This document shows, piece after piece, positions 1 to 7,920 of a stretch of DNA of 50,740 nucleotides (the stretch's first letter is position 1; the number at the start of each line of letters is the position of its first letter). The DNA is from Herpetosiphonaceae bacterium (GTDB lineage: Bacteria > Chloroflexota > Chloroflexia > Chloroflexales > Herpetosiphonaceae). The notes beneath the pieces were generated by a model. The model saw only the letters and a program-made list of their open reading frames with translations, searched no databases and was not told the DNA's origin. Made by a program: the position numbers and the translations under genes. The stretch lies in contig JABXJS010000067.1 in NCBI GenBank assembly GCA_013538855.1, forward strand, positions 1 through 50,740. The letters are read 5' to 3'.

Positions 1-291
1 ACGGCCGAGTCTGCTGGGTGCACGTGCGCTCGCTCGATTGCGTGGCGGCCCGTCGCGCGGTCGGACCAGCTCTCGTCCACGCCGCGTGGCTGCGGTGACA
101 CGTGGCTGCGGCAGCCGCTGGCTCGGCGGCGCACCACCCGCAGCGCTGGGGCCGCCCAGAGAAAAGGCCGGGTTGGCGTAGCACCGCAGCCGACACCTGG
201 CTGAGCTGTGCCACCTAACCACAGACGAGTATTTTTCTCTCTAGCTGGCCAGGAGCAGCCCACGGCGGTTGGCAGCGCCGCAGGTGCCGGG
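1..291. other. GC-rich non-coding stretch at left edge
   Basis: No convincing gene was seen here. The stretch lies beyond the 3' end of the leftmost gene of the polysaccharide operon. A segment at about 198-245 (GGCTGAGCTGTG, then TAACCAC and a T-rich run) resembles one at 34838-34888, in another intergenic gap, so it may be a dispersed intergenic repeat. No T-rich terminator was identified with confidence. Confidence 0.4.
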
Positions 292-786
292 CTACAGCGG
301 CGCTGGCGGCTGGTCGAACACCACAATATCGGGGCGCTGCTGATGCACCTTGACGCTGATGCGCTGGCCGGGCTTTGGCCCTGGCGCAGGCAGATAGGCG
401 TAGATCGTGGTGCTGTAGCTGCCCTGGAGCGGGTTGGCGACCTCGATCTGGAGCTTGTACTCGTGGCTTGTGAGGCGTGGGCTAATGCACTTGGCGCGCT
501 TGCGTCTGCGCCAGCCAGTCGGACGCGCAGCGAGAATAACAGCCTCGAGCCGCAGGCCGTGCTGCGCGGCTTCACGGTAGGCGCGCGGGAAGAGCCAGCG
601 GCGCATGAGCACAAACCAGCCGATGGCCAGCAGCAGCTCAAAAACCACAAAGCCGCTGAGCGCTAGCAGCAGCGGGCGCTCTGGTGTTATGACGACCGCG
701 CTGATGGCCAGCCCGCCAAGCAGTGCGCAGACCGAGTAGCCCAACATGATGAACAGTGTTGAATACAGCTGACGCCATGTGCTCAT
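292..786 (-). CDS. Small membrane protein with soluble beta-rich tail
   Basis: The 164-residue product is not recognised by name. Two hydrophobic segments near residues 10-33 and 38-60 look like a transmembrane hairpin. A basic stretch with RRRKR follows, then about 80 polar residues rich in beta-forming sequence that end in VKVHQQRPDIVVFD. The layout, two helices then a beta domain, resembles DUF3592-type proteins, but that is only resemblance. The ATG start is preceded by AGGAGG. It is the last gene of the minus-strand polysaccharide operon, 32 bases after the glycosyltransferase stop. A role in envelope or glycan export is inferred from position only. Confidence 0.7.
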   Translation of the reverse strand: MSTWRQLYSTLFIMLGYSVCALLGGLAISAVVITPERPLLLALSGFVVFELLLAIGWFVLMRRWLFPRAYREAAQHGLRLEAVILAARPTGWRRRKRAKCISPRLTSHEYKLQIEVANPLQGSYSTTIYAYLPAPGPKPGQRISVKVHQQRPDIVVFDQPPAPL

Positions 787-818
787 CGCACCCTCCTAGG
801 GGCTAGGCCGATGGTTGA

Positions 819-2360
819 TCAGCGCAGGGCGGCGAGCAGCTGGGCCAGGCGCTGGCGAAATGCGGCTGGTCGAAAGGCGTGGGCGCGCGCGCTGGCGGCG
901 CTGGCGAGCTGCTGGCGCTGCGCGGCAGCGTCGATGAGCGTGCGTGTGTGCGCCTGTAGCTCGGCGCTGCTGCTCCAGCGCAGGCCATCGACCGCATGCG
1001 TGACGATCTCGCGCTGCCCGGCGTGGTCGATCACCACCGGCACGCAGCCCGCCGCCATAGCCTCGACGGTGGCGATGCCGAAGTGCTCGAAGCGCTCGGG
1101 CTGCTGCTGCGCGTCCTCGCCGAAGCCGGCCGCGTGCCAGAAGATGCTGGCCTGGGCGTAGAGATCGTTGAGCGTTGCCAGCGGCGCGTTGACGTGCAGG
1201 TGGATCGGCGCGCCCTGAGCGGCGGCCTGTAGCTGCTCCAGGTAGGCGCGCTGCTCGGGCTGGTCGAGGTCGCAGCCGCCGACGAGGTGATACTCCCAGC
1301 CGCGCAGCCCCTGCTGATAGAGCTGCTGAAACGCCTGAATGAGTGGCAGGTGCTTTTTGTTGTGCGCGCCAGCAAAGAAGCGCCCGACGCTAAGGATCAG
1401 CGGGCCTTTGGCGCGCTCCGGCAGCGCTGGTGCGGCAACGGCCGGGTAGAGGATGGCGCTAGCGCGCTGCCAGCGCCTGCGCACCCACGCCGCACTGAAC
1501 TCCGAGATGGCCCAGATCTGCTGATAGCTGGCGAGGGCGCTGTGCACCTGCGTCAGCGCCGCCGGGCTAGGCTCGCCGTCCGCCGTGAGCAGCGGCAGGT
1601 CGCGCCAGCGCTGCTCGGGGCCAGCCAGGGTGATGTTGGCCAGCGGAATGCCGCGCTCGCGATCATCGGGGGCGAGATCGAGCTGGCGCAAGGTCCATGG
1701 CGTGATCGCGAGCCGCACGTGGTGGGAGCCGCGCATGGGGCGGGGCAGCGGAATGCGCCAGTCGCTCCACCAGCCCTGGCGCTCTGCGAGCGGCTGACCA
1801 TCGAGCCAGACATGGACATGTGGCGCAGGAGCCTGCTGGGGCCAGACCGGCGCGCAGCGCAGCGCGAGGTGCGTGGCGGCTGGCCAGCGTCGCCGCAGCA
1901 CGGCCACGATGCTGCTGCCGCTCCAGGCCCACGTGTGCGGCGCGGCGTGCTCCAGGGCGTGCAGGCCGGCGATGTGCTCCAGGGCCGTAGGCAGGCTGCT
2001 GGTGCGGCGACCGCGCCCGCCGTGGCGATAAGTGTGCAGTGGCAGCGGGAAGAAGCAGACCAGGACATTCTGGCGGGCGCGGGCCAGCGGCAGATCGCCG
2101 TGCGAGGTGTTGATAAACAGATCGTAGCTGGCGGATTCGGCGCTCACAGTGGCCAAGTTTGGGCTATCGGCGAGCGTGGTGATGGTGATGCTGGCGAGGT
2201 CGAGGCCGAGGCGCTGGCCGATCTGGTCGGCTGTGATGGGCGCGTGGGTGAGCAGCGTGACCTGGTGGCCGAGGTCGCGCAGCGCGCAGGCCAGCTCGAT
2301 GGTGTAGCGCTCGCCGCCGCCGAGGGTGGCCAGCCAGCGCTGATAGATCGCCACGCGCAT
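819..2360 (-). CDS. GT4-type glycosyltransferase with inserted beta-rich domain
   Basis: The 513-residue product is a GT-B (GT4) glycosyltransferase, probably adding a sugar to a lipid-linked glycan at the inner membrane face. The N-terminus reads MRVAIYQRWLATLGGGERYT, a typical acceptor-side start with a GGGE loop. The donor half has LSVGRFF and, near the C-terminus, FEHFGIATVEAMAAGCVPVV, the E-x7-E region expected for GT4. Between the halves, at about residues 140-250, lies a block with WSG, a run of beta-like strands and a DDRERGIPLANI motif. It looks like an inserted beta-sandwich. The start is the ATG at 2358-2360, which overlaps the upstream stop by one base (TGATG). An in-frame ATG at 2942 would bury the N-terminus in the preceding gene and is rejected. 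Confidence 0.88.
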   Translation of the reverse strand: MRVAIYQRWLATLGGGERYTIELACALRDLGHQVTLLTHAPITADQIGQRLGLDLASITITTLADSPNLATVSAESASYDLFINTSHGDLPLARARQNVLVCFFPLPLHTYRHGGRGRRTSSLPTALEHIAGLHALEHAAPHTWAWSGSSIVAVLRRRWPAATHLALRCAPVWPQQAPAPHVHVWLDGQPLAERQGWWSDWRIPLPRPMRGSHHVRLAITPWTLRQLDLAPDDRERGIPLANITLAGPEQRWRDLPLLTADGEPSPAALTQVHSALASYQQIWAISEFSAAWVRRRWQRASAILYPAVAAPALPERAKGPLILSVGRFFAGAHNKKHLPLIQAFQQLYQQGLRGWEYHLVGGCDLDQPEQRAYLEQLQAAAQGAPIHLHVNAPLATLNDLYAQASIFWHAAGFGEDAQQQPERFEHFGIATVEAMAAGCVPVVIDHAGQREIVTHAVDGLRWSSSAELQAHTRTLIDAAAQRQQLASAASARAHAFRPAAFRQRLAQLLAALR

Positions 2361-3436
2361 CAGCCGACCTCGCGCAGGCGCTGCATGATCGCATCGAGGC
2401 CGCGCTGCCACGTCCACTGCTGGGCGTCCTGAGCGGCCTGCTGGCCTTTGGCGCGGCGCTCGTCTGGATGGCTGGCGACGTAGCGCAGCAGCTCGACCAG
2501 CGCGTCTTCGTCGGGCTGCGCCCAGCAGGCGCTCTGGTAGTAGGGGTGCTGCGAGCCGGTGGGCACGAGGCCAGTGATCGGCAGCGGGTAGCCGTTGGCG
2601 GCGCTGACGAACTCGGTGGGCGCGCTCCAGTCGGTGCTGATCGCTGGCAGGCCACAGGCCATAGCTTCGAGGATGGGCATGCCCCAGCCCTCGCCGTGGG
2701 TGGGCAGCACAAAGCAGTCGGCGCTCTGATAGAGCTGGCGCAGCTGTGCGCTGGAGAGCGGCTGATTGTAGATCACGCCGATGGGTGGCGCTGGGTCCGG
2801 CATAAGGGCGGCGATCTCGCGCAGCGGGTTGGCGGCGGGCACGCGGCAGTCGATCTTCAGGACGAGCACGACGGGGTCGCTGGCGCTGAAGGCGCGGCGG
2901 TAGGCGCGCACGAGCGTATCCCAGCCCTTGCGCTGATTCCACTCGAACACCGACACAAAGACCGTGCGCTCAGCGAGCTGCTGGCGCTGCGGGCCGGGGT
3001 AGAAGACCGTGCTGCTGATGCCGAGCGGCACAACGTGGATGGGCGTGGTTACGCCGCTGGCCTGGAACACCTGCGCGCCCCAGGTGCTGGGCGTCCACAG
3101 CTCGTCCATCTGGTTGGCCTGCTCGACCCATGTTGGCGGCAGGCGATCGATCTCGAGCATGGTGTAGCCGATGCGGTAGGCCCCGCTGTTCTTGCTGAAG
3201 CGATCGGCGGGGGCGTAGACCACCTGCGGCCAATCGAGGCGCAGCGGGGTGGCCTGAAGCTCGCGGATGCGCGGGTGCATCTGGCCGGCGATGATCTGCT
3301 CGTCGTGGTCGGCCCCGTACAAGAACAGCGGGCGCACGGCCACATCGAGGGCATCGAGGCCGAGCACAAACTGGCGCGCCGAGCCGCTGTAGCCGGTGAG
3401 CGAGGCGAACGACGAGTGCCAGACGATGCTGGTCAT
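2360..3436 (-). CDS. GT4-family glycosyltransferase
   Basis: The 358-residue product is a GT-B fold glycosyltransferase, with a Rossmann-like N-terminal acceptor half and a donor half. Diagnostic features are SLTGYSGSARQF near the N-terminus, a region reading VFVSVFEWNQRKGWDTLV, and the nucleotide-sugar site HGEGWGMPILEAMACGLP. The length is normal for the family. The start overlaps the upstream coiled-coil gene by 4 bases (ATGA), and its own stop abuts the next glycosyltransferase start, so translational coupling is likely. The donor and acceptor sugars cannot be read from sequence. Confidence 0.92.
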   Translation of the reverse strand: MTSIVWHSSFASLTGYSGSARQFVLGLDALDVAVRPLFLYGADHDEQIIAGQMHPRIRELQATPLRLDWPQVVYAPADRFSKNSGAYRIGYTMLEIDRLPPTWVEQANQMDELWTPSTWGAQVFQASGVTTPIHVVPLGISSTVFYPGPQRQQLAERTVFVSVFEWNQRKGWDTLVRAYRRAFSASDPVVLVLKIDCRVPAANPLREIAALMPDPAPPIGVIYNQPLSSAQLRQLYQSADCFVLPTHGEGWGMPILEAMACGLPAISTDWSAPTEFVSAANGYPLPITGLVPTGSQHPYYQSACWAQPDEDALVELLRYVASHPDERRAKGQQAAQDAQQWTWQRGLDAIMQRLREVG

Positions 3437-3816
3437 GGCGTCTCCTCGTAGGCGGCCTGCTCCTCGAGGCGGCGGCGGGCGGCGCGCTCCTGGTCGAGCT
3501 GCACAATCAAGCTGTCATTCAGGCGCACCAGCGTGGCGTGGACGCGGTTGATCTGCTGCAGCTCGCGGCCGAGCAGCCACCAGGCCAGGCGCGTGCGCAG
3601 CCGCGCCAGCCAGCCCTGGGCAGGCTGCGGCGCAACCTCCCAGGACTGGTGCAGCTCGACGAGCTGCTGGGCGAGGTAGGGATCGCCCAGCGCCACGTTG
3701 GTCATGGTTGGCAGCGCCTCCAGGGCGGCGCGCTCACCCTGCAGCGCCTGCTCGATGCAGGCGGCGACTGGCTGGTCCGGCTCGATGTGGATCACGACAA
3801 GGTTGGTTGACTGCAC
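3433..3816 (-). CDS. Small protein with operon-specific coiled-coil tail
   Basis: This 127-residue protein has no recognised catalytic domain. Its second half (about residues 55-120) closely matches the C-terminal tail of the FkbM methyltransferase in the same operon. Both have W-[ED]-V-x-P-Q-P, then L-x-R-[LV]-R, then ELQQI, and H-A-x-L-V-R followed by a charged heptad-like coil. The start is a GTG preceded by AGGAG; the stop overlaps the next glycosyltransferase by 4 bases. A scaffold or partner role for the glycan enzymes is inferred from the shared tail and location. It could instead be a remnant of a larger enzyme that lost its catalytic part. Confidence 0.75.
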   Translation of the reverse strand: MQSTNLVVIHIEPDQPVAACIEQALQGERAALEALPTMTNVALGDPYLAQQLVELHQSWEVAPQPAQGWLARLRTRLAWWLLGRELQQINRVHATLVRLNDSLIVQLDQERAARRRLEEQAAYEETP

Positions 3817-3824
3817 TCCATCTC

Positions 3825-5813
3825 CTACTGGCGCAGCGCTGGAATAAAGAACGTAAAGCGCTGTGCGCTGCTTGTAACGATGTTGACCGGAATCGTCTTG
3901 GCGGGCATGGTGCTTGGCTGGATGGTCACGCTGCCGTCGTAGCTGGTGGGGGCGCTGTTGGAGGCGCTGAGCGTCACCTGCACGCTGGCTTGGTAGTTCA
4001 GCCCGCCGCTAGCAGGTGTTAAGCTAAAGCGATTTGCTGGATCGGTTTCGCTGAGTGTCCAGCTGAACGGTGAGCCATCGCTGCTGCTCAGCTTGATGGT
4101 TGAGCTACGCTGAGTGTTGGGCTGGAGCAGGGCGTCAAGCTGTGCGGGTGCCTGGAGCGTTGGGCTGCGTAAGAAGGCTGTGTGGCTCGCGTTGCCGCGG
4201 AACATCGGCCATGGGGCGCTGTAGGGTCGATGTTTGCCCGCCGGGCTGCCGAGCAGGCCAGCAAAGTTCGTCCAGGCGTAGAGATAGCCATTGGGCGTGC
4301 CGCTGTAGTCTGCGCCGGCGTGGTGGCCGCCAACGACGATCTCGAGATCGCCATCGCCATCCATATCGCCGATAGCTGGCGTGGCTTTGAGCACCATCCA
4401 GGTGAACAGCGAGCGTGTGTTGCCGCAGGCGAGCAAGTTGCCTGGTACGCCTGCACAGGTGAGCTGTACGCCAGTGTCACCGCGCAGCACCACCACATCG
4501 AAGGAGTAGGCCAGCGCCACCTCCAGCGAGCCATTGCCATCGAGGTCGGCGATCACCACCGAGTTTAAGTCATCGGCGTTGGGATCGTGGTTGCCCATGC
4601 TGTCTACTGGCACGGTGGTCCATTTCGGATTGGGGTTGTTGAAGTCCCACGCCTGCACCCAGGAGAAGTTAACGCCGGAAAACTGCCCATTGGAAATATT
4701 AACGATCTCTAGCTGCCCATCGTCGTCGATATCGCCGACCGCTGGCGACGAGCGACTACAGCCCATGGCGTTGAGCGTGCTGATCTCGTTGCCAGATGCA
4801 GCATCGAGCACCTTCACCCAGCGGCCTGCTCCAACGTTATTGTTGTAGAAGCAGCCTGAGCCGATGACAACCTCGAGGCTGCCGTTGCGGTCCAGGTCGG
4901 CCACAGCCGGCGATGAGTAGATCGTCTGATTGTAGAAGTTGCGCCAGATATAGCCAGTGCCAAAGTGAATGATTTTATCGCTGGGGTACTGATTGGTGTC
5001 AAAGGCGTAGACATAGCCGCCGTTGCTGGTGCCAACTTGGGCGTTGCCGGTGATATCGGTGCCAACGATGAGCTCGAGCTGTGGGTCGGCGTCGATGTTT
5101 GCAAACGCTGGCGAGGACCAGACGGTATCGAACGCCTCGTAGCGCCAGCGCAGTGTTCCGTTGGCCTCAAGCAAGTACAGATTGCGATCAAAGGCCCCGA
5201 AGGCCACCTCCAGCGTGCCATTGCCATCGGTGTCGGCCAGCGCTGGTGCCGAGGCGACGCCGTCGAGGTTGCCATTGACCGCGAACTTCCCAACGATGTA
5301 GCGCCAGTGCTCGATGCCTGTGTCGCCGAACAAGGCCACCACGCCGCCTGGGCAGTTGGTGTTGGCGACGGTGCCGTAGCCGATGACAACAAACGGCACG
5401 CCATTGCCGTAGAGCGCGCCAACTGCTGGTGTGCTGTTGATGCGGCTATCGAACGGCGGCAGCCCATCGTTGCATGGCGGCACCACCAGTGTTTGCCAGA
5501 GCAGCTGGCCATAGCGATTGTAGGCGTACACAATCCCATCGCTGCCAGCGATCACCACCTCTTTGCCGTTCGACAGATTGCCGTCGATATCGGCGATCGT
5601 GGGGCTGCTGCGATATGGGCGTACTCCCGCCAGGGGCAGGCCAGCTGGAATATCGTCGCCGCGCAGCGGCGGATCGTGCTTAAACCCTGGGGAGCCGCTG
5701 GTTGGCTCAGCCTGAATTGGAAAGTAGTTAACATAGCTGGCGCTGGCGGTCCAGGTGGTGAGCACAAGCAGGATACAAATTAACAGACCCTGGAAATAGC
5801 GTCGTCGGTGCAT
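3825..5813 (-). CDS. Exported FG-GAP repeat (beta-propeller) protein
   Basis: The 662-residue product starts with a signal peptide: RRR, a hydrophobic stretch ICILLVLTTW, then ASA. The body contains many FG-GAP/VCBS-type repeats with calcium-binding-like loops such as DIDGNLSNGKEVV, DTDGNGTLEVAFG, DLDRNGSLEVVIG, DIDDDGQLEIV and DMDGDGDLEIVVG. This implies a seven-bladed propeller of the integrin-alpha type. The last 110 residues form a separate Ig-like or BACON-like domain (SFSWTL-type strand, SLTPASGG). The protein ends FIPALRQ. It lies between FkbM and a coiled-coil gene in the glycan operon. It may bind the exported glycan or act in cell-surface contact; this is inference. Confidence 0.88.
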   Translation of the reverse strand: MHRRRYFQGLLICILLVLTTWTASASYVNYFPIQAEPTSGSPGFKHDPPLRGDDIPAGLPLAGVRPYRSSPTIADIDGNLSNGKEVVIAGSDGIVYAYNRYGQLLWQTLVVPPCNDGLPPFDSRINSTPAVGALYGNGVPFVVIGYGTVANTNCPGGVVALFGDTGIEHWRYIVGKFAVNGNLDGVASAPALADTDGNGTLEVAFGAFDRNLYLLEANGTLRWRYEAFDTVWSSPAFANIDADPQLELIVGTDITGNAQVGTSNGGYVYAFDTNQYPSDKIIHFGTGYIWRNFYNQTIYSSPAVADLDRNGSLEVVIGSGCFYNNNVGAGRWVKVLDAASGNEISTLNAMGCSRSSPAVGDIDDDGQLEIVNISNGQFSGVNFSWVQAWDFNNPNPKWTTVPVDSMGNHDPNADDLNSVVIADLDGNGSLEVALAYSFDVVVLRGDTGVQLTCAGVPGNLLACGNTRSLFTWMVLKATPAIGDMDGDGDLEIVVGGHHAGADYSGTPNGYLYAWTNFAGLLGSPAGKHRPYSAPWPMFRGNASHTAFLRSPTLQAPAQLDALLQPNTQRSSTIKLSSSDGSPFSWTLSETDPANRFSLTPASGGLNYQASVQVTLSASNSAPTSYDGSVTIQPSTMPAKTIPVNIVTSSAQRFTFFIPALRQ

Positions 5814-5827
5814 TGCTGGCTGCCTTT

Positions 5828-6832
5828 CTACTGTGTTGGGGGCTTGCTGTGGGCCTCGAGCATGCGCAGCTGTGCTTGCAGCTCTTGGCGCTGATGCTGC
5901 TCATGTTCCATTTGTGCCGTGAGGCTGTCAATAGTCCGAACAAGTGCTGCATGCATGGTACTGATTTGCTGTAGCTCTGGCTTGAGCAGCTGCCAGCCAA
6001 GCCAGCTGCGCACGCGGCCAAGCAGCGTTGGCTGCGGCTGTGGATGGACGTCCCAAGCCTGGCGCAGCTGCTGTAGCTGCTGGTGAAAAAATGGCTCATC
6101 GATTGGCTCAGGGGCCGGGCGCTGTGCTTTAAACGTGCCAAACTGGGTGTTCTGCCAGCGTCGCCAGTAGACATTGAAGCCCTGCTGTGTCAGATACTGC
6201 TCCAGATCTTCCATGGTGAGCTGCGACTGGTTGCGGACATTCAGCCGTGCTGGCACCTGGCCGTTGCGATTGCATGGCCCATTGAACTCATGGAACTCGC
6301 CGCAGATTTCATCAACGAGATCGAGTCGCGTGGCGGTGAGCAAAATCGGAAACTCTGATCCTTCGCAGTCGAGCTTGAGCAGATTAATGCGCCGTTTGCC
6401 GTTGTTGCTGGCCTCAAGCAAAATACTGTCGAGGCCCACAGCTGTGACCGCTGCGCCGGCTGCGCGCTCATCCCACACATTGCCGCCGCCGAAGTTGTTT
6501 GCATCAGGTGACTCGGCGTAGAGCAGTGGCTCAGACAGCACGTCGGAGCGCCAGACGGCTTGCTGGCGAATGTCAGCCTTGGGGCCAAACGTGCTGAGAT
6601 TTTTGCGCAGCAGCTCGATATTGTCGGCCAGCACCTCAAAGCAGTACACCTTGCTGGCTCCACGCTGCAGCGCTGTGTAGCCAAAGCTGCCGATGTGCGC
6701 ACCAATGTCGATCAGCACTGTATTTGGCTTAAAGCGGTTTGGTAGCTCGTAGGCATTAACCGCGTACACCTCATGGAAAATTTCGGCGTCGGTGCTGTTC
6801 GCACGCAGCATAAAGCCTTCAGGCACTCTCAT
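5828..6832 (-). CDS. FkbM-family SAM methyltransferase with coiled-coil tail
   Basis: The 334-residue product has an FkbM-type methyltransferase domain. The SAM site is VLIDIGAHIGSFGYTAL, followed by VYCFEV and, further on, a LLKLDCEGSEFPIL motif typical of the family. It probably O-methylates a sugar or another glycan substituent. The last 75 residues form a tail nearly parallel to the small coiled-coil protein at 3433-3816, with AWDVHPQP, ELQQI and H-A-A-L-V-R. The ATG at 6832 has a good GGAGAG site 9 bases upstream. A longer in-frame start at 6871 would sit inside a strong stem-loop, so the shorter form is preferred. Confidence 0.88.
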   Translation of the reverse strand: MRVPEGFMLRANSTDAEIFHEVYAVNAYELPNRFKPNTVLIDIGAHIGSFGYTALQRGASKVYCFEVLADNIELLRKNLSTFGPKADIRQQAVWRSDVLSEPLLYAESPDANNFGGGNVWDERAAGAAVTAVGLDSILLEASNNGKRRINLLKLDCEGSEFPILLTATRLDLVDEICGEFHEFNGPCNRNGQVPARLNVRNQSQLTMEDLEQYLTQQGFNVYWRRWQNTQFGTFKAQRPAPEPIDEPFFHQQLQQLRQAWDVHPQPQPTLLGRVRSWLGWQLLKPELQQISTMHAALVRTIDSLTAQMEHEQHQRQELQAQLRMLEAHSKPPTQ

Positions 6833-6852
6833 GCTTCTGTCTCTCCATAGAC

Positions 6853-6890
6853 GGCGGGCGAGCACAGCCATGCTGCCGTACTCGCCCGCC
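6853..6890 (-). other. Intercistronic stem-loop in glycan operon
   Basis: A perfect 10-base stem (GGCGGGCGAG at 6853-6862, complement at 6881-6890) contains an inner CAGC/GCTG stem. It falls in the only sizeable gap of the operon, between the epimerase stop and the FkbM start. No T-tract follows, so an mRNA processing or stability element is more likely than a strong terminator. Confidence 0.6.
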
Positions 6891-6900
6891 TATGCTTTAT

Positions 6901-7920
6901 CTAGAATAAACTGCTGTTGGCCTGCACCCACTCTACAAGCCGCTTGATGCCCTCCTCGACCGAGACCTCGGGCTTCCAGCCTAGCTCGCGCTCGGCCTTG
7001 CTGATATCGCTGATGTACACTGGCTGGTCGCCAGGCCGCCAGTCGCCATAATTAACCTCGATTGGATGCGCGACAAGCTTTTCCAGCAGCGGGCCAAACT
7101 CGCTCCAGATCGCCAGGGTGTTAGCTGCGCCGCCGCCGATGTTGTAGATTCGTCCGCTCACGCTGTCGATATGCTCTAGCGCGCTGCGGTAGGCGCGCAC
7201 CAGATCGTCGATGTAGAGCATATCGCGCACCTGTTTGCCGTCACCGTAGATGGTGATTGGCCGACCGAGCACAGCGGCGATGGCGAAGTGCGCCGCCCAG
7301 CCCTGATCCTCCACGCCAAACTGGCGCGGCCCATAGATGCATGACTGGCGGAAAACCACGGTCTTTAATCCGTAGATGCGGGCGTAGTCGCGCACATACT
7401 GGTCGGCGGCACCCTTGGAGCAGCCGTAGGGCGAGTGGAAGTCGAGCAGCTGGTCCTCGGGGATGCCGTTGGGGAAATCACCGTAGGCGTAGCGATTGGC
7501 CTGCTCGACGATGGACACCTCCTCCATGCCGCCGTACACTTTATTGGTCGAGGCGAAGATCACCACCGGCGGCTTTTCAGCCTGGCGCGCTGCCTCCAGC
7601 ACATTGAACGTGCCCAGCGCGTTGATCTGGAAATCTTCGCGTGGGTCTTTGACCGAGGTGGTTACCGCTACCTGCGCGGCCAGATGGTAGACGGCATCGT
7701 GGCCAGGAATGATCTCGCGCATGGCGGCTGCGTCACGGATGTCGGCCTGGACAAAGCGCAGCTGATCGCCGCCGAACTGCTCCTGCAGCCAGGCGAGATT
7801 TTGATCGGTGCGCGGTCGTGAGAGGTTGTCAATCACTGTCACGGTAGCGCCTGACGTCAGAAATGAGGCGGCCAGGTTACAGCCAATAAATCCTGCCCCG
7901 CCGGTAATCGCAATATTCAT
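6901..7920 (-). CDS. NAD-dependent NDP-sugar epimerase (CDP-paratose 2-epimerase-like)
   Basis: The 339-residue product is an extended short-chain dehydrogenase/reductase. It has the Rossmann motif GGAGFIG at residues 7-13, DNLSRPRTD, HLAAQVAV, STNKVYG, and the catalytic Y-x3-K in SPYGCSKGAADQYV. The phrase RQSCIYGPRQFGVEDQGWAAHF is characteristic of the CDP-paratose/tyvelose 2-epimerase branch rather than plain GalE, so a CDP- or dTDP-linked deoxysugar is the likely substrate. The exact sugar is not proven. It overlaps the upstream glycosyltransferase by 4 bases and supplies activated sugar to the operon. Confidence 0.9.
   Translation of the reverse strand: MNIAITGGAGFIGCNLAASFLTSGATVTVIDNLSRPRTDQNLAWLQEQFGGDQLRFVQADIRDAAAMREIIPGHDAVYHLAAQVAVTTSVKDPREDFQINALGTFNVLEAARQAEKPPVVIFASTNKVYGGMEEVSIVEQANRYAYGDFPNGIPEDQLLDFHSPYGCSKGAADQYVRDYARIYGLKTVVFRQSCIYGPRQFGVEDQGWAAHFAIAAVLGRPITIYGDGKQVRDMLYIDDLVRAYRSALEHIDSVSGRIYNIGGGAANTLAIWSEFGPLLEKLVAHPIEVNYGDWRPGDQPVYISDISKAERELGWKPEVSVEEGIKRLVEWVQANSSLF

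Noticed and set aside
2361-2942. Extended N-terminus of the GT4 gene at 819
   Set aside because: The extra part lies inside another glycosyltransferase gene in a different frame; the ATG at 2360 has the normal N-terminal glycosyltransferase sequence.
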